Below, in pieces: positions 1 through 9,949 of a stretch of DNA of 64,000 bases (its first letter is position 1; every line of letters starts with the position of its first letter). The DNA comes from Okapia johnstoni. Its lineage: Eukaryota; Chordata; Mammalia; Artiodactyla; Giraffidae. The DNA lies in the NCBI GenBank assembly GCA_024291935.2, contig CM044317.1:19800230-19864229 (forward strand), written 5' to 3'. The translations under genes were made by a program, and so were the position numbers. Below the pieces are notes generated by a model. That model worked only from the letters and a program-made list of their open reading frames with translations, was not told the origin of the DNA and did no database searches.

Positions 1-481
1 AGCTCTGCTCACAGAGAAGTTAGAAATTACATTTTCCTCCATCAAAACTAATAAATCGACCTTGATTAGTGACAGAGAAGTACATATCTGCACTCTTCTT
101 GGCTGAACCAATAAAGAACAAGAAGACTTACAAGTAGTCAGCATTGTCCCTCTCACAGGAATATGAAGACACCAAACACTACTTGTTGTAAGAAAGCATG
201 ATGTATTAATTTTGGCAACCCTTGTACACCATGTCATGCCAATAAAGACAAGGGAATTGAAAGCAGAAATTGAAAGCTGGATGTGACCTGCTTCTATCAG
301 CATCTCTGGAGTCAGTATAGAAGATGGAGGAGCAGAGGGGGCCTTTGGGAGGTGGGTGATTAGCTCCAGGGAGAAAGGAAGGTCCTCTGGCTTCTCTCCC
401 CAGGTCTAACTAACCTTCTTACTTGAAAATCACCTTGGAGGAGAGACCTCTGCCATTTGTTCTTCACCATATTACTTAGGG
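1..481. other. Unassigned 5' flank
   Basis: AT-moderate sequence with no coding or repeat signature I recognise. It ends at the left target-site duplication of the GTF3A retrocopy and so represents the pre-insertion chromosome. Confidence 0.5.
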
Positions 482-492
482 AAAGAGACATA
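482..492 (+). repeat. Left target-site duplication of GTF3A retrocopy
   Basis: AAAGAGACATA here is repeated exactly at 3479-3489, just after the A-tract of the retrocopy. An 11-bp direct repeat at both ends is the usual footprint of L1-driven insertion. Confidence 0.85.
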
Positions 493-500
493 GGAAGAGC

Positions 501-531
501 CCGCCCCTTCGGGATCATGCCCCCGGAAGTG
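501..531 (+). promoter_or_regulatory. GC-box-like and ETS-like motifs in retrocopied 5' end
   Basis: CCCGCCCC (about 500-508) and CCGGAAGTG (523-531) lie in CpG-rich sequence immediately inside the left insertion boundary. They resemble Sp1 and ETS/GABP sites of a housekeeping core promoter. This suggests the copied transcript began upstream of, or within, the parent promoter. Activity here is unproven. Confidence 0.35.
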
Positions 532-628
532 CAGTGGGCCCACGCGTAGGGTCTCTGGGAGCAGTCAGTAGTCATCGGTTTCGCGGCACGTGGCTCAGCA
601 CGTGGCTGAGTGCCTGGCCCCAGGCAAC

Positions 629-631
629 CTG
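629..631 (+). other. CTG at the ancestral non-AUG start of GTF3A
   Basis: Mammalian GTF3A is known to initiate at a CUG. The CTG here begins LEPQASVSEAVSSL, aligned to the N-terminus of the family, and no in-frame ATG lies nearby. In the pseudogene it is a relic, not a working start. Confidence 0.6.
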
Positions 632-1728
632 GAGCCGCAGGCCTCGGTCTCTGAGGCGGTGTCTTCCCTGACTATCGATGACGCATTTGATGCAGCCGGC
701 GAGAGGGCCGCCAACGCCGCCCCCGCTGCCCCCTTGGAGGTTCGTCTGCCCCTTCCCCAACTTCAGCACCCATTACAACAAGGCTTGGAAGCTGGACGCA
801 CACCTGTGCAAGCACACAGGGGGAGAGGCCGTTTGTTTGTGACCGTGAACGGTGTGGCAAGGCCTTCGTCAGGGACTACCATCTCAGCCGCCAGGCCCTG
901 ATTCAAACCAGAGAAAAGCCCTTTGTTTGTACAGCTAGTGGCTGTGATCAGACATTCAACACAAAATCAAACTTGAAGAAACATTTTGAACGCAAACATG
1001 AAAACCAGCAAAAACAGTATGCATGCAGTTTCGAAGGTTGTGAAAAGACCTTTAGGAAACGTCAGCAACTGAAAATCCAGCCGTGCCAGCACACCAACAA
1101 GCCGCTGTTCAAGTGTGCCCACGAGGGATGCGGAAAACACTTTGCCTTCCCCAGCAGTCTGAAGCAGGCACGGGAAGGTCCATGAGGGCTATATCTGTCA
1201 AAAAGAATGTTCTTTTGTGGCAAAAACGTGGACAGAGCTTCTAAAACACGTGAGAGAAACCCATAATGAGGACATAATGTGTGGCGCGTGCCAGAAAAAT
1301 GTTCAAGCGCAAGGACTTCCTGAAGCAGCACCTGAGGATGCACGCCCCGGAGCGGGACGTGTGCCGGTGTCCGCAGGAAGGCTGCGGCCGCACCTGTACC
1401 AACCACCATGTTCAACCTCCAGAGCCACATCCTCTCCTTCCACGAGGAGCGGCGCCCCTTCGTGTGTGAGCACGCTGTTTGTGGCAAGACCGTTGCCATG
1501 AAGCAGAGCCTTAGCAGGCATGCTGTTGTGCGTGACCCTGATAAGAAGAAAATCAAAGTGAGGCCGTCTCGTGAGAAGCGGAGCCTAGCCTCTCTCCTCA
1601 GTGGGTACCTCCCTCGTAAGAGGACACAGGGCCTGGCGGTGCCTTTGCCCAGAAACGGGGAGCCGCCGAGCTTCATGGAAGGCCACGGTCTCTCCACATC
1701 GCCATGCTCACCGCAGCTGCACACCTGA

Positions 1729-3470
1729 CTGTGCTGTGTGGAGGACCACAGACCAGCCAGCTCGGTTCTCTCTCCCAGAAGCACGTGTTTGTTAAAGTCA
1801 CTGGGGCAGGACATCAGATGCTCCATCTTTCTCGTCTTTCCCATTTCAGAGGGTCTCCTCTTGGGGTGCCCGGAGCTTCCCTCCCTCCTTTTTGCTCTGG
1901 GGAGGAAGAACACACATCACAACTTTGCCCCCTCTGACAGGCTGCGGCCTGGATGAGAAGGTTGCGATTCCAGACATGTTCTGAACGAATATTACACGTC
2001 TCCTCCTAGAAGAGGAAACAAAACGCTAGTGTAAAACCAACACCTCTGGTTCTTTCTAGCGTTAATGCTTATCTAATACCCATAAAAGCCAGCATTCTTG
2101 AATTGCTATATAAGGGATTTGCTACCTCAAATCATATAGACCTGGTTAAGCTGATGGAAACCTGTTAACCAGGTGGTTGTACAAACTCCATGAACTAGGC
2201 CAATGCACTAAAGGCTTGATAGTTTTGAATCCTATGTCATGGCACGGAGAGGCTGTGTTTGGCCCAGATCACCCTCACAAAAAGTGCAGAGTGGTGGGTT
2301 TGGGCACTGGCAGGGCCCCCTTACCCCCCGTGGTTGTCAGCCCAGTGCTGTTCCCAACCGTCCTTCACAGAGTCATTGAAATGGCTAGAAAAAGACAGAC
2401 ACATGGTTCTAGAGATTCTAGGTGGGCTGGACTGGGCCCAGGGCCTGGGTCATTCTAGCCTGGAGCTAGGGCTGAAAACCACTGGAGTAAATGCTGCTTT
2501 TATTGGCTGCTAAGCTGTGTAACTCCAAAAGCCAAATTCTCCAGACTTATCCTAGGACTGTAAACTGACACTTCCTAGAAGAGTTTGACTTGAATGCTTC
2601 TCATAGGAATTTATAAAGAGGAATCAGGCTTAAAAAGATGAACTGATACAGTTTCTAGTTTTCCTATTTAAATGTTAGACTCTCTACAGTCTGTGAAGTA
2701 GAATAGTATATAGCCCTTAAGTTAGGAAGTAGTGTTCTCACATGGCGAAGTACTTACGTTATGGTGGAAAAAAGCTGTATACATTTTGCATTTTGAAAAC
2801 TCAATTAGAAAGCTGCTACCAAGACTGGGCAGAATTATTAGTTACTTTTCTCTGCCTTTACGTTTTCCGGGTTTTCTACAGTTGTATTTGTAAGATCATA
2901 AAACAAAAAGACACAAGCAGTCACTCAGGCCTGTTTTCACTTCCCATTTTGTTCTCGGGCTCGTCTGCACTCTTGCCTTTCTTTACTGTAATCTGGACTT
3001 AATACGATTTTTCGATCCACCGCTGTATCTGTTTACTCTTTGTGTCCAAATCATGTTGTCCAATATTTGAAGAAAAATCAGTTCCTTGGTCAGAGTGGGA
3101 CCTAGGTTGAAAGAGTGAGATCTGGGGCTAGTCTTTGAGGCTTGTGTTTTATCACACTTTCGTCCTAAGGTCTACACTGCTACAGGCCCTCCTGTCTGCC
3201 TGGTATTAATGGTTTCACAGTCCAGTTAAAGAGAGGACACAGACACGAGGTGAAATACCACTATTTTAGTTGCCAAGTAAGAGCACCTGAACAGGGAATG
3301 CTTCCATTTATCATTACCATCATGTGATGAAAGAACAAAGGAATGGTCCTTTAAAGAGAACAGGTAATGCTTTTTTTTTTCTTTCTTATTTTGGGTGGTG
3401 GATAACAGGTGTTCACTGTATTTTTTCTTTATGCTTTTTTTTTAATTTAAATAAAAGTAATTTTTCTAAA
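1729..3470 (+). other. 3' UTR-derived part of the GTF3A retrocopy
   Basis: About 1.74 kb separates the ancestral stop from the tail. AATAAA at 3450-3455 is followed 12 bases later by an A-rich run (3468-3480) and then the right target-site duplication. The whole stretch is therefore part of the retrotransposed transcript. The UTR is long for this gene as I know it, so use of a distal poly(A) site is inferred. No SINE interrupts it. Confidence 0.7.
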
Positions 3471-3478
3471 AAAAAAGA

Positions 3479-3489
3479 AAAGAGACATA
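3479..3489 (+). repeat. Right target-site duplication of GTF3A retrocopy
   Basis: Exact second copy of AAAGAGACATA from 482-492, abutting the degraded A-tail. Confidence 0.85.
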
Positions 3490-3908
3490 AAAAGAATGAT
3501 CATTTAGGTTCTGAAACACAAATCTTGGTCTTTGGGTAAAGCATCTAGATATATGTATGCTACAGACAGTGCGTGGTGTCTTCGTTTGTGTGTGATCCTG
3601 CAGTATTTGCAGGAATGTGCACACTGGCCATAAAACATTTATCAACAGTACTTGCCATGTGGTACACCTGCAAGGCCCATGGGTTTTGAACACTGGTGTT
3701 AACAGCAGTAGGAGAAGAGGCAAGGTCACCCTGCCCGCTGGACTGCGCACAGCACCATTCTACAGTCAGGCAGACTTATCCGAAGCTGGACTTTTCAACC
3801 ACTCTTCACTTGTTAAATTTCTGGTAACTCCTTCCCACTTATTACACACACAAAAAAATGTCTTGCTAAAGGACCTTTTTATATTTTTGGTCATTTGGAC
3901 CTATTCTG
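3490..3908. other. Unassigned flank between retrocopy and BovB
   Basis: Nothing recognisable. This is host sequence continuing from the left flank of the GTF3A insertion. Confidence 0.5.
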
Positions 3909-5010
3909 TCCGGAGAAACATCTATTTCTGCTTTATGGACTATGCCAAAGCCTTTGACTGTGTGGATCACAATAAACTGTGGAAAATTCTGAAAGAGATG
4001 GGGATACCAGACCTGTCTCTTGAGAAACCTGTAAGCATGTCAGGAAGCAACAGTTAGAACTGGACATGGAACAACAGACTGGTTCCAAATAGGAAAAGGA
4101 GTACTTCAAGGCTGTATATTGTCACCCTGCTTATTTAACTTTTATGCAGAGTACATCATGAGAAACGCTGGGCTGGAAGAAGCACAAGCTGGAATCAAGA
4201 TTGCTGGGAGAAATATCAATAACCTCAGATATGCAGATGACACCACCCTTATGGCAGAAAGCAAAGAAGAACTAAAGAGCCTCTTGATGAAGGTGAAAAG
4301 AGGAGAGTGAAAAAGTTGGCTTAAAGCTCAGTGTTCAGAAAACTAAGATCATGGCATCTAATCCCATCACTTCATGGGAAATAGATGGGGAAACAGTGGA
4401 AACAGTGTCAGACTTTTATTTTTTTGGGGCTCCAAAATCGCTGATGGTGATTGCAGCCATGAAATTAAAAGACGCTTACTCCTTGGAAGGAAGGTTATGA
4501 CCAACCTAGGTAGCATATTTAAAAGCAGAGACATTACTTTGCCAACAAAGGTCCGTCTAGTCAAGGCTATGGTTTTTCCAGTAGTCATGTATGGATGTGA
4601 GAGTTGGATGGTGAAAAAAGCTGAGCGCTGAAGAATTGATGCTTTTGAACTGTGGTGTTGGAGAAGACTCTTGAGAGTCCCTTGGACTGCAAGGAGATCC
4701 AACCAGTCCATCCTAAAGGAGATCAGTCCTGGGTGTTCATTGGAAGGACTGATGTTGAAGCTGAAACTCCAATACTTTGGCCACCTCATGTGAAGAGTTG
4801 ACTCATTGGAAAAGACCCTAATGCTGGGAAGGATTGGGGGCAGGAGGAGAAGGGGACGACAGAGGATGAGATGGTTGGATGGCATCACTGACTCGATGGA
4901 CATGGGTTTGGGTAAACTCCGGGAGTTGGTGATGGACAGGGAGGCTTGGCATGCTGCGATTCATGGGCTCACAAAGAGTCGGAAATGACTGAGCGACTGA
5001 ACTGAACTGT
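3909..5010 (+). mobile_element. BovB (RTE) LINE, 5'-truncated
   Basis: BovB is the ruminant RTE-clade LINE, with one main ORF for an endonuclease and reverse transcriptase (RT). This copy starts in the RT fingers (FCFMDYAKAFDCVDH near 3928) and keeps the catalytic YADD at 4230-4241. It then runs through the GCxLSPCLFN-type and YGCESW regions to the typical 3' end with GAACT repeats (about 4995-5008). A deletion after 4020 removes the segment between the DYAKAF block and the QEATVRT block, and stops and frameshifts break the frame. The shared 3' end with Bov-tA/BovA SINEs supports the family call. Confidence 0.92.
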
Positions 5011-5738
5011 CATAAGATATGTACCCAAATATTGTACCCAAAGGATAGATTTTATCCATTTTTGGAAAAAATCATGTGGGGCAATTTCTGATTCTTTTAA
5101 TTAGTTACCTAAGCCACTTAGACCAGTGAAAGGTAGGTTGATCTTCCTGCTGCTTAACGAATGAAATTTTCCTCTATCCACCATGCCCGTGTTGGCCTGG
5201 ACTTGAGCATTTGTAAACAAAAATATTTTCCCCCAAATAACATTAATTCTCAAAGCTGGAGTTTGAGTCCAATTCCTCTTGTAGAAGAAAATTCTTTTTT
5301 TATTTTCTCCTTTCCCTTGAACTGATAAATTTAGGGGAGGTTAATAGGTCAGAAGAACAGTGAGAATGCTTCTTTTATACATTACATAAATTCCTATGAT
5401 TCAACCATAAAAACTACTTACCTGAACACCCTAAGTTCTTCCCCATTAAGACAGATAAAGGCAAGGACATACAGGTTGATAAGATTGCTTGTTATACATA
5501 AGAGGCTGCCTGGATTCTCAGAAATACCAGACCATGCATCTTCATAAAGTGTTATTCTACTTCACATGATATAACTTTGTAAAAAAAAAAGGTATATGCA
5601 CATTTGTAAAATATAATTTGAATGTGTATGTAAAAATGTTGTACAAATTAACTTATTTAAAATGATAGTAATTATATCTGTTGTGTGATATATTGTCCTT
5701 GAGAGGTAAAATTTTGCATTGCCTTATCTCTGTGAATG

Positions 5739-5740
<2 letters not shown>
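5011..5740. other. Unassigned sequence
   Basis: AT-rich, with no gene or repeat family recognised. Confidence 0.4.
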
Positions 5741-5776
<36 letters not shown>

Positions 5777-5782
5777 TGTGTG
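5741..5782. repeat. (TG)n microsatellite
   Basis: About 20 TG units interrupted once by TATG. Open frames across it are artefacts of the dinucleotide. Confidence 0.95.
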
Positions 5783-6004
5783 AAAGTAGAAGGGAATAAA
5801 AATAAGAGTGAAGGGTTCAGTTTCCTATTTGCATTCTGGAGACAGCTGTATACCTTCTGTGTCTTTAGCAATTGCAGTCTAAGTATGGAATTTGAGAACA
5901 TGACCACCAGGGTTCTTGCTCCAGTAACAGAAACACCAAGACCAAGGCAGGCAGGGCCCAGAGCCAGGCTTCTCATGATCAGGCAGTCATATCAAATACC
6001 CTTT

Positions 6005-6219
6005 GTGCTCAGTCACTCAGTTGTGTCTGGCTCTTGTGACTCCATAGACTGTAGTTCGCCAGGCTCCTCTGTTCATGGGATTCTCCAGGCAAGAATACTG
6101 GCCTGGGTTGCCATTTCCTACTCCGGGGGATTTTCCCAACCCAGGGATCAAACCCCATCTCTTGAGTCTCCTGCATTGGCAGGCAGATTCTTTACCAACT
6201 GTACCACCTCGGAAGCTCC
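6005..6219 (-). mobile_element. Bov-tA SINE
   Basis: On the minus strand the order is tRNA-like head, BovB-derived body, 3' tail. The plus strand reads GCTCAGTCACTCAG at the start and ends in the inverted head (GCAGATTCTTTACCAACTG). The head carries the polymerase III B-box relic of this family (GGTTTGATCCC on the minus strand). No clear target-site duplication. Confidence 0.9.
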
Positions 6220-6734
6220 CTACAGTGGAATATAAATCATACCTTTATGCTGTGGCATGACAGTGGCCTGTGCCTTGCAACACACATTTGGTTCATAGTG
6301 ACTCAACAGTAAGCAAGTTTCTCAAATAAAATATCATTTGGATGAGGGTAGGGAAGAGAAACCCCACTCCTTCCATACTCTTGCACTCCTCTTTCACATC
6401 CTATGTCAGAGGCAGGTAATAGAGAAGAAGCCATCCCTGAGGAGTCAGTCTGCAGTATAACAGAGAGTGGATCCATTTATGACCATATCCCTGCACATCC
6501 CGGGGACCACGAACAGCCTCCTCTAGACTGGCCGGAAGGAATGGCTAGACAACACTGCTAACCCTTTCTCTGTTCTTTCCTTCTAGTGAGGGCTCTGTGA
6601 TGGACTGAAAGAAGGGCTTGGTGTCCTTCAGGGAAGGATGGGAGTACATACGTGGGGACTATTGTAAACAGGATTTTAGTCAGTGTCAATACCTACTACT
6701 CAAATCCACCAGATAATTCCTACCTGATTTGTCG
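6220..6734. other. Unassigned sequence
   Basis: Mixed-composition sequence without recognised repeats or coding signal. Confidence 0.4.
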
Positions 6735-6906
6735 TATATCTATGTATATATACATATCATATATATATGTCATATATCTATGTATATATATATATCATAT
6801 ATATATGTCATATATCTATGTATATGTATACATATATATGTGTATATATATATTTGCCATATATATATATATATATATACATATGTATATATATATACAT
6901 ATATAT
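6735..6906. repeat. AT-rich (TATATA/CATATA) simple repeat
   Basis: Alternating TATATA, CATATA and TGTATA units over about 170 bp. The Ile/Tyr-rich open frames here are low-complexity artefacts. Confidence 0.9.
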
Positions 6907-6958
6907 AAAATCTTCCCTGGCATCTTCAACTTGTGTATCAGGCCTGAAAACACTGACT
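6907..6958 (+). repeat. First copy of a 52-bp duplicated unique sequence
   Basis: Identical to 7558-7609 (starts AAAATCTTCCCTGG, ends AAAACACTGACT). Each copy is preceded by AT-rich repeat. A Bov-tA SINE starts at the right end of this copy. Confidence 0.9.
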
Positions 6959-7157
6959 TCCCTGGTGGCTCAGACGGTAAAGTGTCTGCCTACAATGCGG
7001 GAGACCTGGATTCGATCCCTGGGTTGGGAAGATCCTCTGGAGAAGGAAATGGCAACCCACTCCAGTACTCTTGCCTGGAGAATCCCAGGGAAGGAGGAGC
7101 CTGGTAGGCTACAGTCCATGGGGTCGCAAAGAGTCGGACACGACCGAGCGACTTCAC
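6955..7157 (+). mobile_element. Bov-tA SINE
   Basis: Full-length plus-strand copy: CTTCCCTGGTGGCTCAG head with A-box-like sequence, B box GATTCGATCCC near 7010, body and GAGTCGGACACGACCGAGC 3' end. The many retained CpGs suggest a fairly young insertion. It sits between the two 52-bp direct repeats. Confidence 0.95.
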
Positions 7158-7172
7158 CATATACATATATAT

Positions 7173-7447
7173 GCTGCTGCTGCTGCTAAGTCGCTTCAGT
7201 CGTGTCCGACTCTGTGTGACCCATAGACGGCAGCCCACCAGGCTCCGCCGTCCCTGGGATTCTCCAGGCAAGAATACTGGAGTGGGTTGCCATTTCCTTC
7301 TCCAGTGCATGAAAGGGAAAAGTGAAAGTGAAGTCGCTCAGTCGTGTCCGACTCTTAGCGACCCCATGGACTGTAGCCTACCAGGCTGCTCCGTCCATGG
7401 GATTTTCCAAGCAAGAGTACTGGAGTGGGGTGCCATTGCCTTCTCCG
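7173..7447 (-). mobile_element. Bov-A2 SINE (dimer of BovA units)
   Basis: Two BovA monomers (7173-7306 and about 7318-7447) joined by the AAAGTGAAAGTGAAGTCGC linker, with a (GCT)n start on the plus strand, the standard Bov-A2 architecture in minus orientation. It is flanked by ATATACATATATAT on both sides (7159-7172 and 7450-7463), consistent with a duplication of AT-repeat target. Confidence 0.93.
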
Positions 7448-7501
<54 letters not shown>

Positions 7502-7502
7502 C

Positions 7503-7552
<50 letters not shown>

Positions 7553-7557
7553 TATAC
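7448..7557. repeat. (TA)n then (CA)n microsatellite
   Basis: Long TA run, a short TGCGCC interruption near 7498, a second TA run, then about eight CA units. Adjacent to the Bov-A2 insertion. Confidence 0.93.
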
Positions 7558-7609
7558 AAAATCTTCCCTGGCATCTTCAACTTGTGTATCAGGCCTGAAA
7601 ACACTGACT
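7558..7609 (+). repeat. Second copy of the 52-bp duplicated sequence
   Basis: Identical to 6907-6958, 651 bp downstream. It continues into non-duplicated sequence (CTTCAGACAAG) after 7609. Confidence 0.9.
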
Positions 7610-7913
7610 CTTCAGACAAGCAGAAAAACGCTGCTGTGCTGAAACTCTGAAAGCAGCAGCAGTCCCATGTGTCTCCAGGACTTCAGCGTGCAAAATTGCC
7701 TCTCACAGATCATTCATTCACTGTCCTTTCTGGAACGATAGCCTGGAATCATTGTCAAAAGTCAATCCCCACTTGACATGAAGGATATAGTTTAAAGATC
7801 TGCTTTGGGAATTAAGATTCCCAGTACACACTTAAAACAAGGCTTGTTATTTACAGAGCACATTTTTCAAATGGGGTTTCTGTTTTGTTTTGTTGTCTCC
7901 TGGCATACTGTTT
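7610..7913. other. Unassigned sequence
   Basis: No recognisable gene or repeat. Confidence 0.4.
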
Positions 7914-8117
7914 GGGCTTCCCTTGTGGCTCAGATGGTAAAGAATCTGCCCGCAATGCAGGAGACCTGGGTTCGAACCCTGGGTCGGGAAGATCCCCTGG
8001 AGAAGGGAAGGGTTACCCACCCCAGTATCCTTGCCTGGAGAATTCCATGGACAGAGGAGCCTGGTGCTCTACAGTCCATGAGGTCCTAGAGAGCCTGACA
8101 CGACTGAGCTACTACCA
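7914..8117 (+). mobile_element. Bov-tA SINE
   Basis: Full-length copy, head GGGCTTCCCTTGTGGCTCAG, B box GGTTCGAACCC near 7970, 3' end near GACACGACTGAGC. No convincing target-site duplication. Confidence 0.93.
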
Positions 8118-8519
8118 CTAACTAATGTGAATGCTAAACTGAATACATGGTGGTGTCACTTCTGTGGTTGGGTTTTTATGGGGAAGTTGGTTGCTTGGCC
8201 CAATCAGTAATGCTATGATATCCATCAAGAGACCTTTATGGGTAATCTACTATACATAAGGTAGTTGCAAGGTTGATTTTGCACACAAGCTTCACTTGTA
8301 CTTCAAGTAAAAACAGAGGACTTGAAAGTGAAACTGTCTGGAAAATCTGGATGGTATAATCTTTGCTTAGATACACTATATGCCAGAAAATGCTATTAAA
8401 ACCTATGTCATAAGTAAAGGAGTGAAGAAAAAAATTAGTGTAAAAAACATGTAATATCTCTGTCTCTGAAATAAGTGTTTGCTTTAAAAAATGAAATCAG
8501 TGCTAGACTAAAAGCCAGT
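8118..8519. other. Unassigned sequence
   Basis: AT-rich sequence with no supported feature. Confidence 0.4.
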
Positions 8520-8680
8520 GCTAAGTACAACCCCCTGCTTGGCCATTAAGACTCTGGATAACATGGGCAAATTCCTCTTCATCTCTGAATTTTAGTTTCC
8601 TCATCTGTAAAGCCAGGCATCTGGAATAAGATGATCTATTGTGTCTATTCCAGTGTTGAAATTCTATGATTTTTTGATTC
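8520..8680 (+). mobile_element. MIR SINE fragment
   Basis: Contains TTTCCTCATCTGTAAA near 8598, the conserved MIR core, preceded by a degenerate GGGCAAATTCCTCTTCATC segment. Ancient, about 70-75% similar by eye. Confidence 0.65.
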
Positions 8681-9640
8681 TGTTTTAGTCATTAACAGAA
8701 AATAGAAATAAGCATCAAAATAGCAAAACACACATTTTGCCTTTCATCATGGATACATATCTCCAAACTCTCAAATCCTAAGTGCATCAAATTATATTTC
8801 ATAATTACCCTGCAATATCTACTGGTATTATCTCCAAATGCTGTATTTTGCCAAGAATTAGTGTCCAAGAGTAATTACAAATTCAGAATATTGAATTCCT
8901 TACAGAGTGCACTCATCAGCCACTAATGATTATTCATTTTTTGTTTCACTGTGATTAACTTACCTCTGTTTTTATTATTGTAATGGTTCTAGTGCCCTCA
9001 TTTTTCCTTAGCTGAATAATCTTCCAGGAACATTCAGAGAAACATTAAATAAAGTGATATTTTTATAATATCAGGCTGAGATACAGTTAATAATTACTTT
9101 TTGGAATATGAAGCAACAGATGGTAATCAACTATTTTTCATTTCCACAGGGGACAAAGAAAGACTAAAGTAAGAACAAGAAAGTTTGTGAATGCCAAAAG
9201 AATTTCTGGTCATTTTTACTATATAGAGTTTGATACCAAGAAATATCAGCCAACCTGTTTTTCTGAATATATTTGAGAATATGGCTGGTATATTTGTAGT
9301 GGCTGAGTTGAAGGGCTTAATGAAAATTAGACAGAAAATTATATTCCTCCCAGTCCCTTTCATGAATGTAGTTTCTACAAACTGTATCTAAGCTCAGCAC
9401 TGGGAATCATAGAAATATGCCCCCAGGTAACCTGGACGGACCCATCTCTACTTCAGCATTTCCATGGAAAAGTTTTCTAAAGCATCTTGGCTATTCCTTT
9501 GGGGGTTCATAAGCTCATGAGGACTGTGTCATTTTTATCCATGGTCAGAAGTAATTGCAGAGGAGAGAGTAGAAGAATGGGCTGAAAAAAGACCTGACAA
9601 GAATTAAACAATAAATTAATATTCATGACAGCTGTATGTT
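8681..9640. other. Unassigned AT-rich sequence
   Basis: No coding or repeat signature. The minus-strand open frame at 9127-9363 shows no known domain. Confidence 0.4.
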
Positions 9641-9775
9641 ACCAAATTTTACACAGTCTCTCATATAATTCCCACAACAAACCCAAAGCCATATTCTCAG
9701 AAATGTTCACTCGCCTATAGTTTTGCAACTACTAAATGGATGAGTAGGAATTTGAATCCAGACAAATTTCTAAGA
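9641..9775 (-). mobile_element. MIR SINE fragment
   Basis: Plus strand reads the reverse of MIR: TCTCATATAATTCCCACAAC, then a gap, then GAATTTGAATCCAGACA. Strongly diverged. Confidence 0.55.
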
Positions 9776-9949
9776 GTGTTGAGAGGAACAATCATGGACA
9801 ATATTTTCAAATAGATGATTGTTGACTTGAGGATCTTTATCTACATGTTTAACCCATTCACTTATTTGACCCCATTAATCTGGGACCAATAATTGTTAGA
9901 ATTTCAAAGCAGTGAAGAAAATATGGATTCATTAATAAAGGATATTAGG

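Larger units (their letters stand above)
493..3478 (+). pseudogene. GTF3A: Processed pseudogene of GTF3A (transcription factor IIIA)
   Basis: The parent gene encodes the nine C2H2-finger factor that binds the 5S rRNA gene for RNA polymerase III and also binds 5S RNA. Homology starts at 629 ([15 protein letters not shown]), passes through all nine fingers (e.g. [15 protein letters not shown] at 973-1020, [14 protein letters not shown] near 1223, [13 protein letters not shown] at 1411) and ends with the SREKRSLAS tail and a stop at 1726-1728. No introns are present, although the parent gene is split. The reading frame changes near 735-740, 821, 1166, 1297 and 1400, each in the +1 direction. Zinc ligands are lost: finger 1 second Cys to Phe (762-764), finger 2 both His to Gln (892-894, 904-906), finger 4 first His to Gln (1078-1080), last finger His to Arg (1531-1533). 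Bounded by 11-bp target-site duplications and an A-tract, so an L1-mediated retrocopy. It cannot encode TFIIIA. Confidence 0.93.

Noticed and set aside
590..901. Open frame of 103 codons as a functional GTF3A N-terminus
   Set aside because: It leaves the homologous frame near 735-740, before the first finger. The zinc-finger homology continues in other frames.
1062..1913. Minus-strand open frame of 283 codons, the longest in the window
   Set aside because: It is the antisense shadow of the GC-rich GTF3A retrocopy, with no recognisable domain.
5681..6235. 184-codon open frame
   Set aside because: It reads through a (TG)n tract, giving a Val/Cys run, and then through a Bov-tA SINE.
6955..7157. 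Bov-tA head as a functional tRNA gene
   Set aside because: The head has A- and B-box sequence but no intact cloverleaf, and it continues directly into the SINE body. About 20 such copies are scattered here.
6652..7189. Ile/Tyr-rich open frames resembling membrane segments
   Set aside because: They are translations of (TATATA)n microsatellite followed by SINE.
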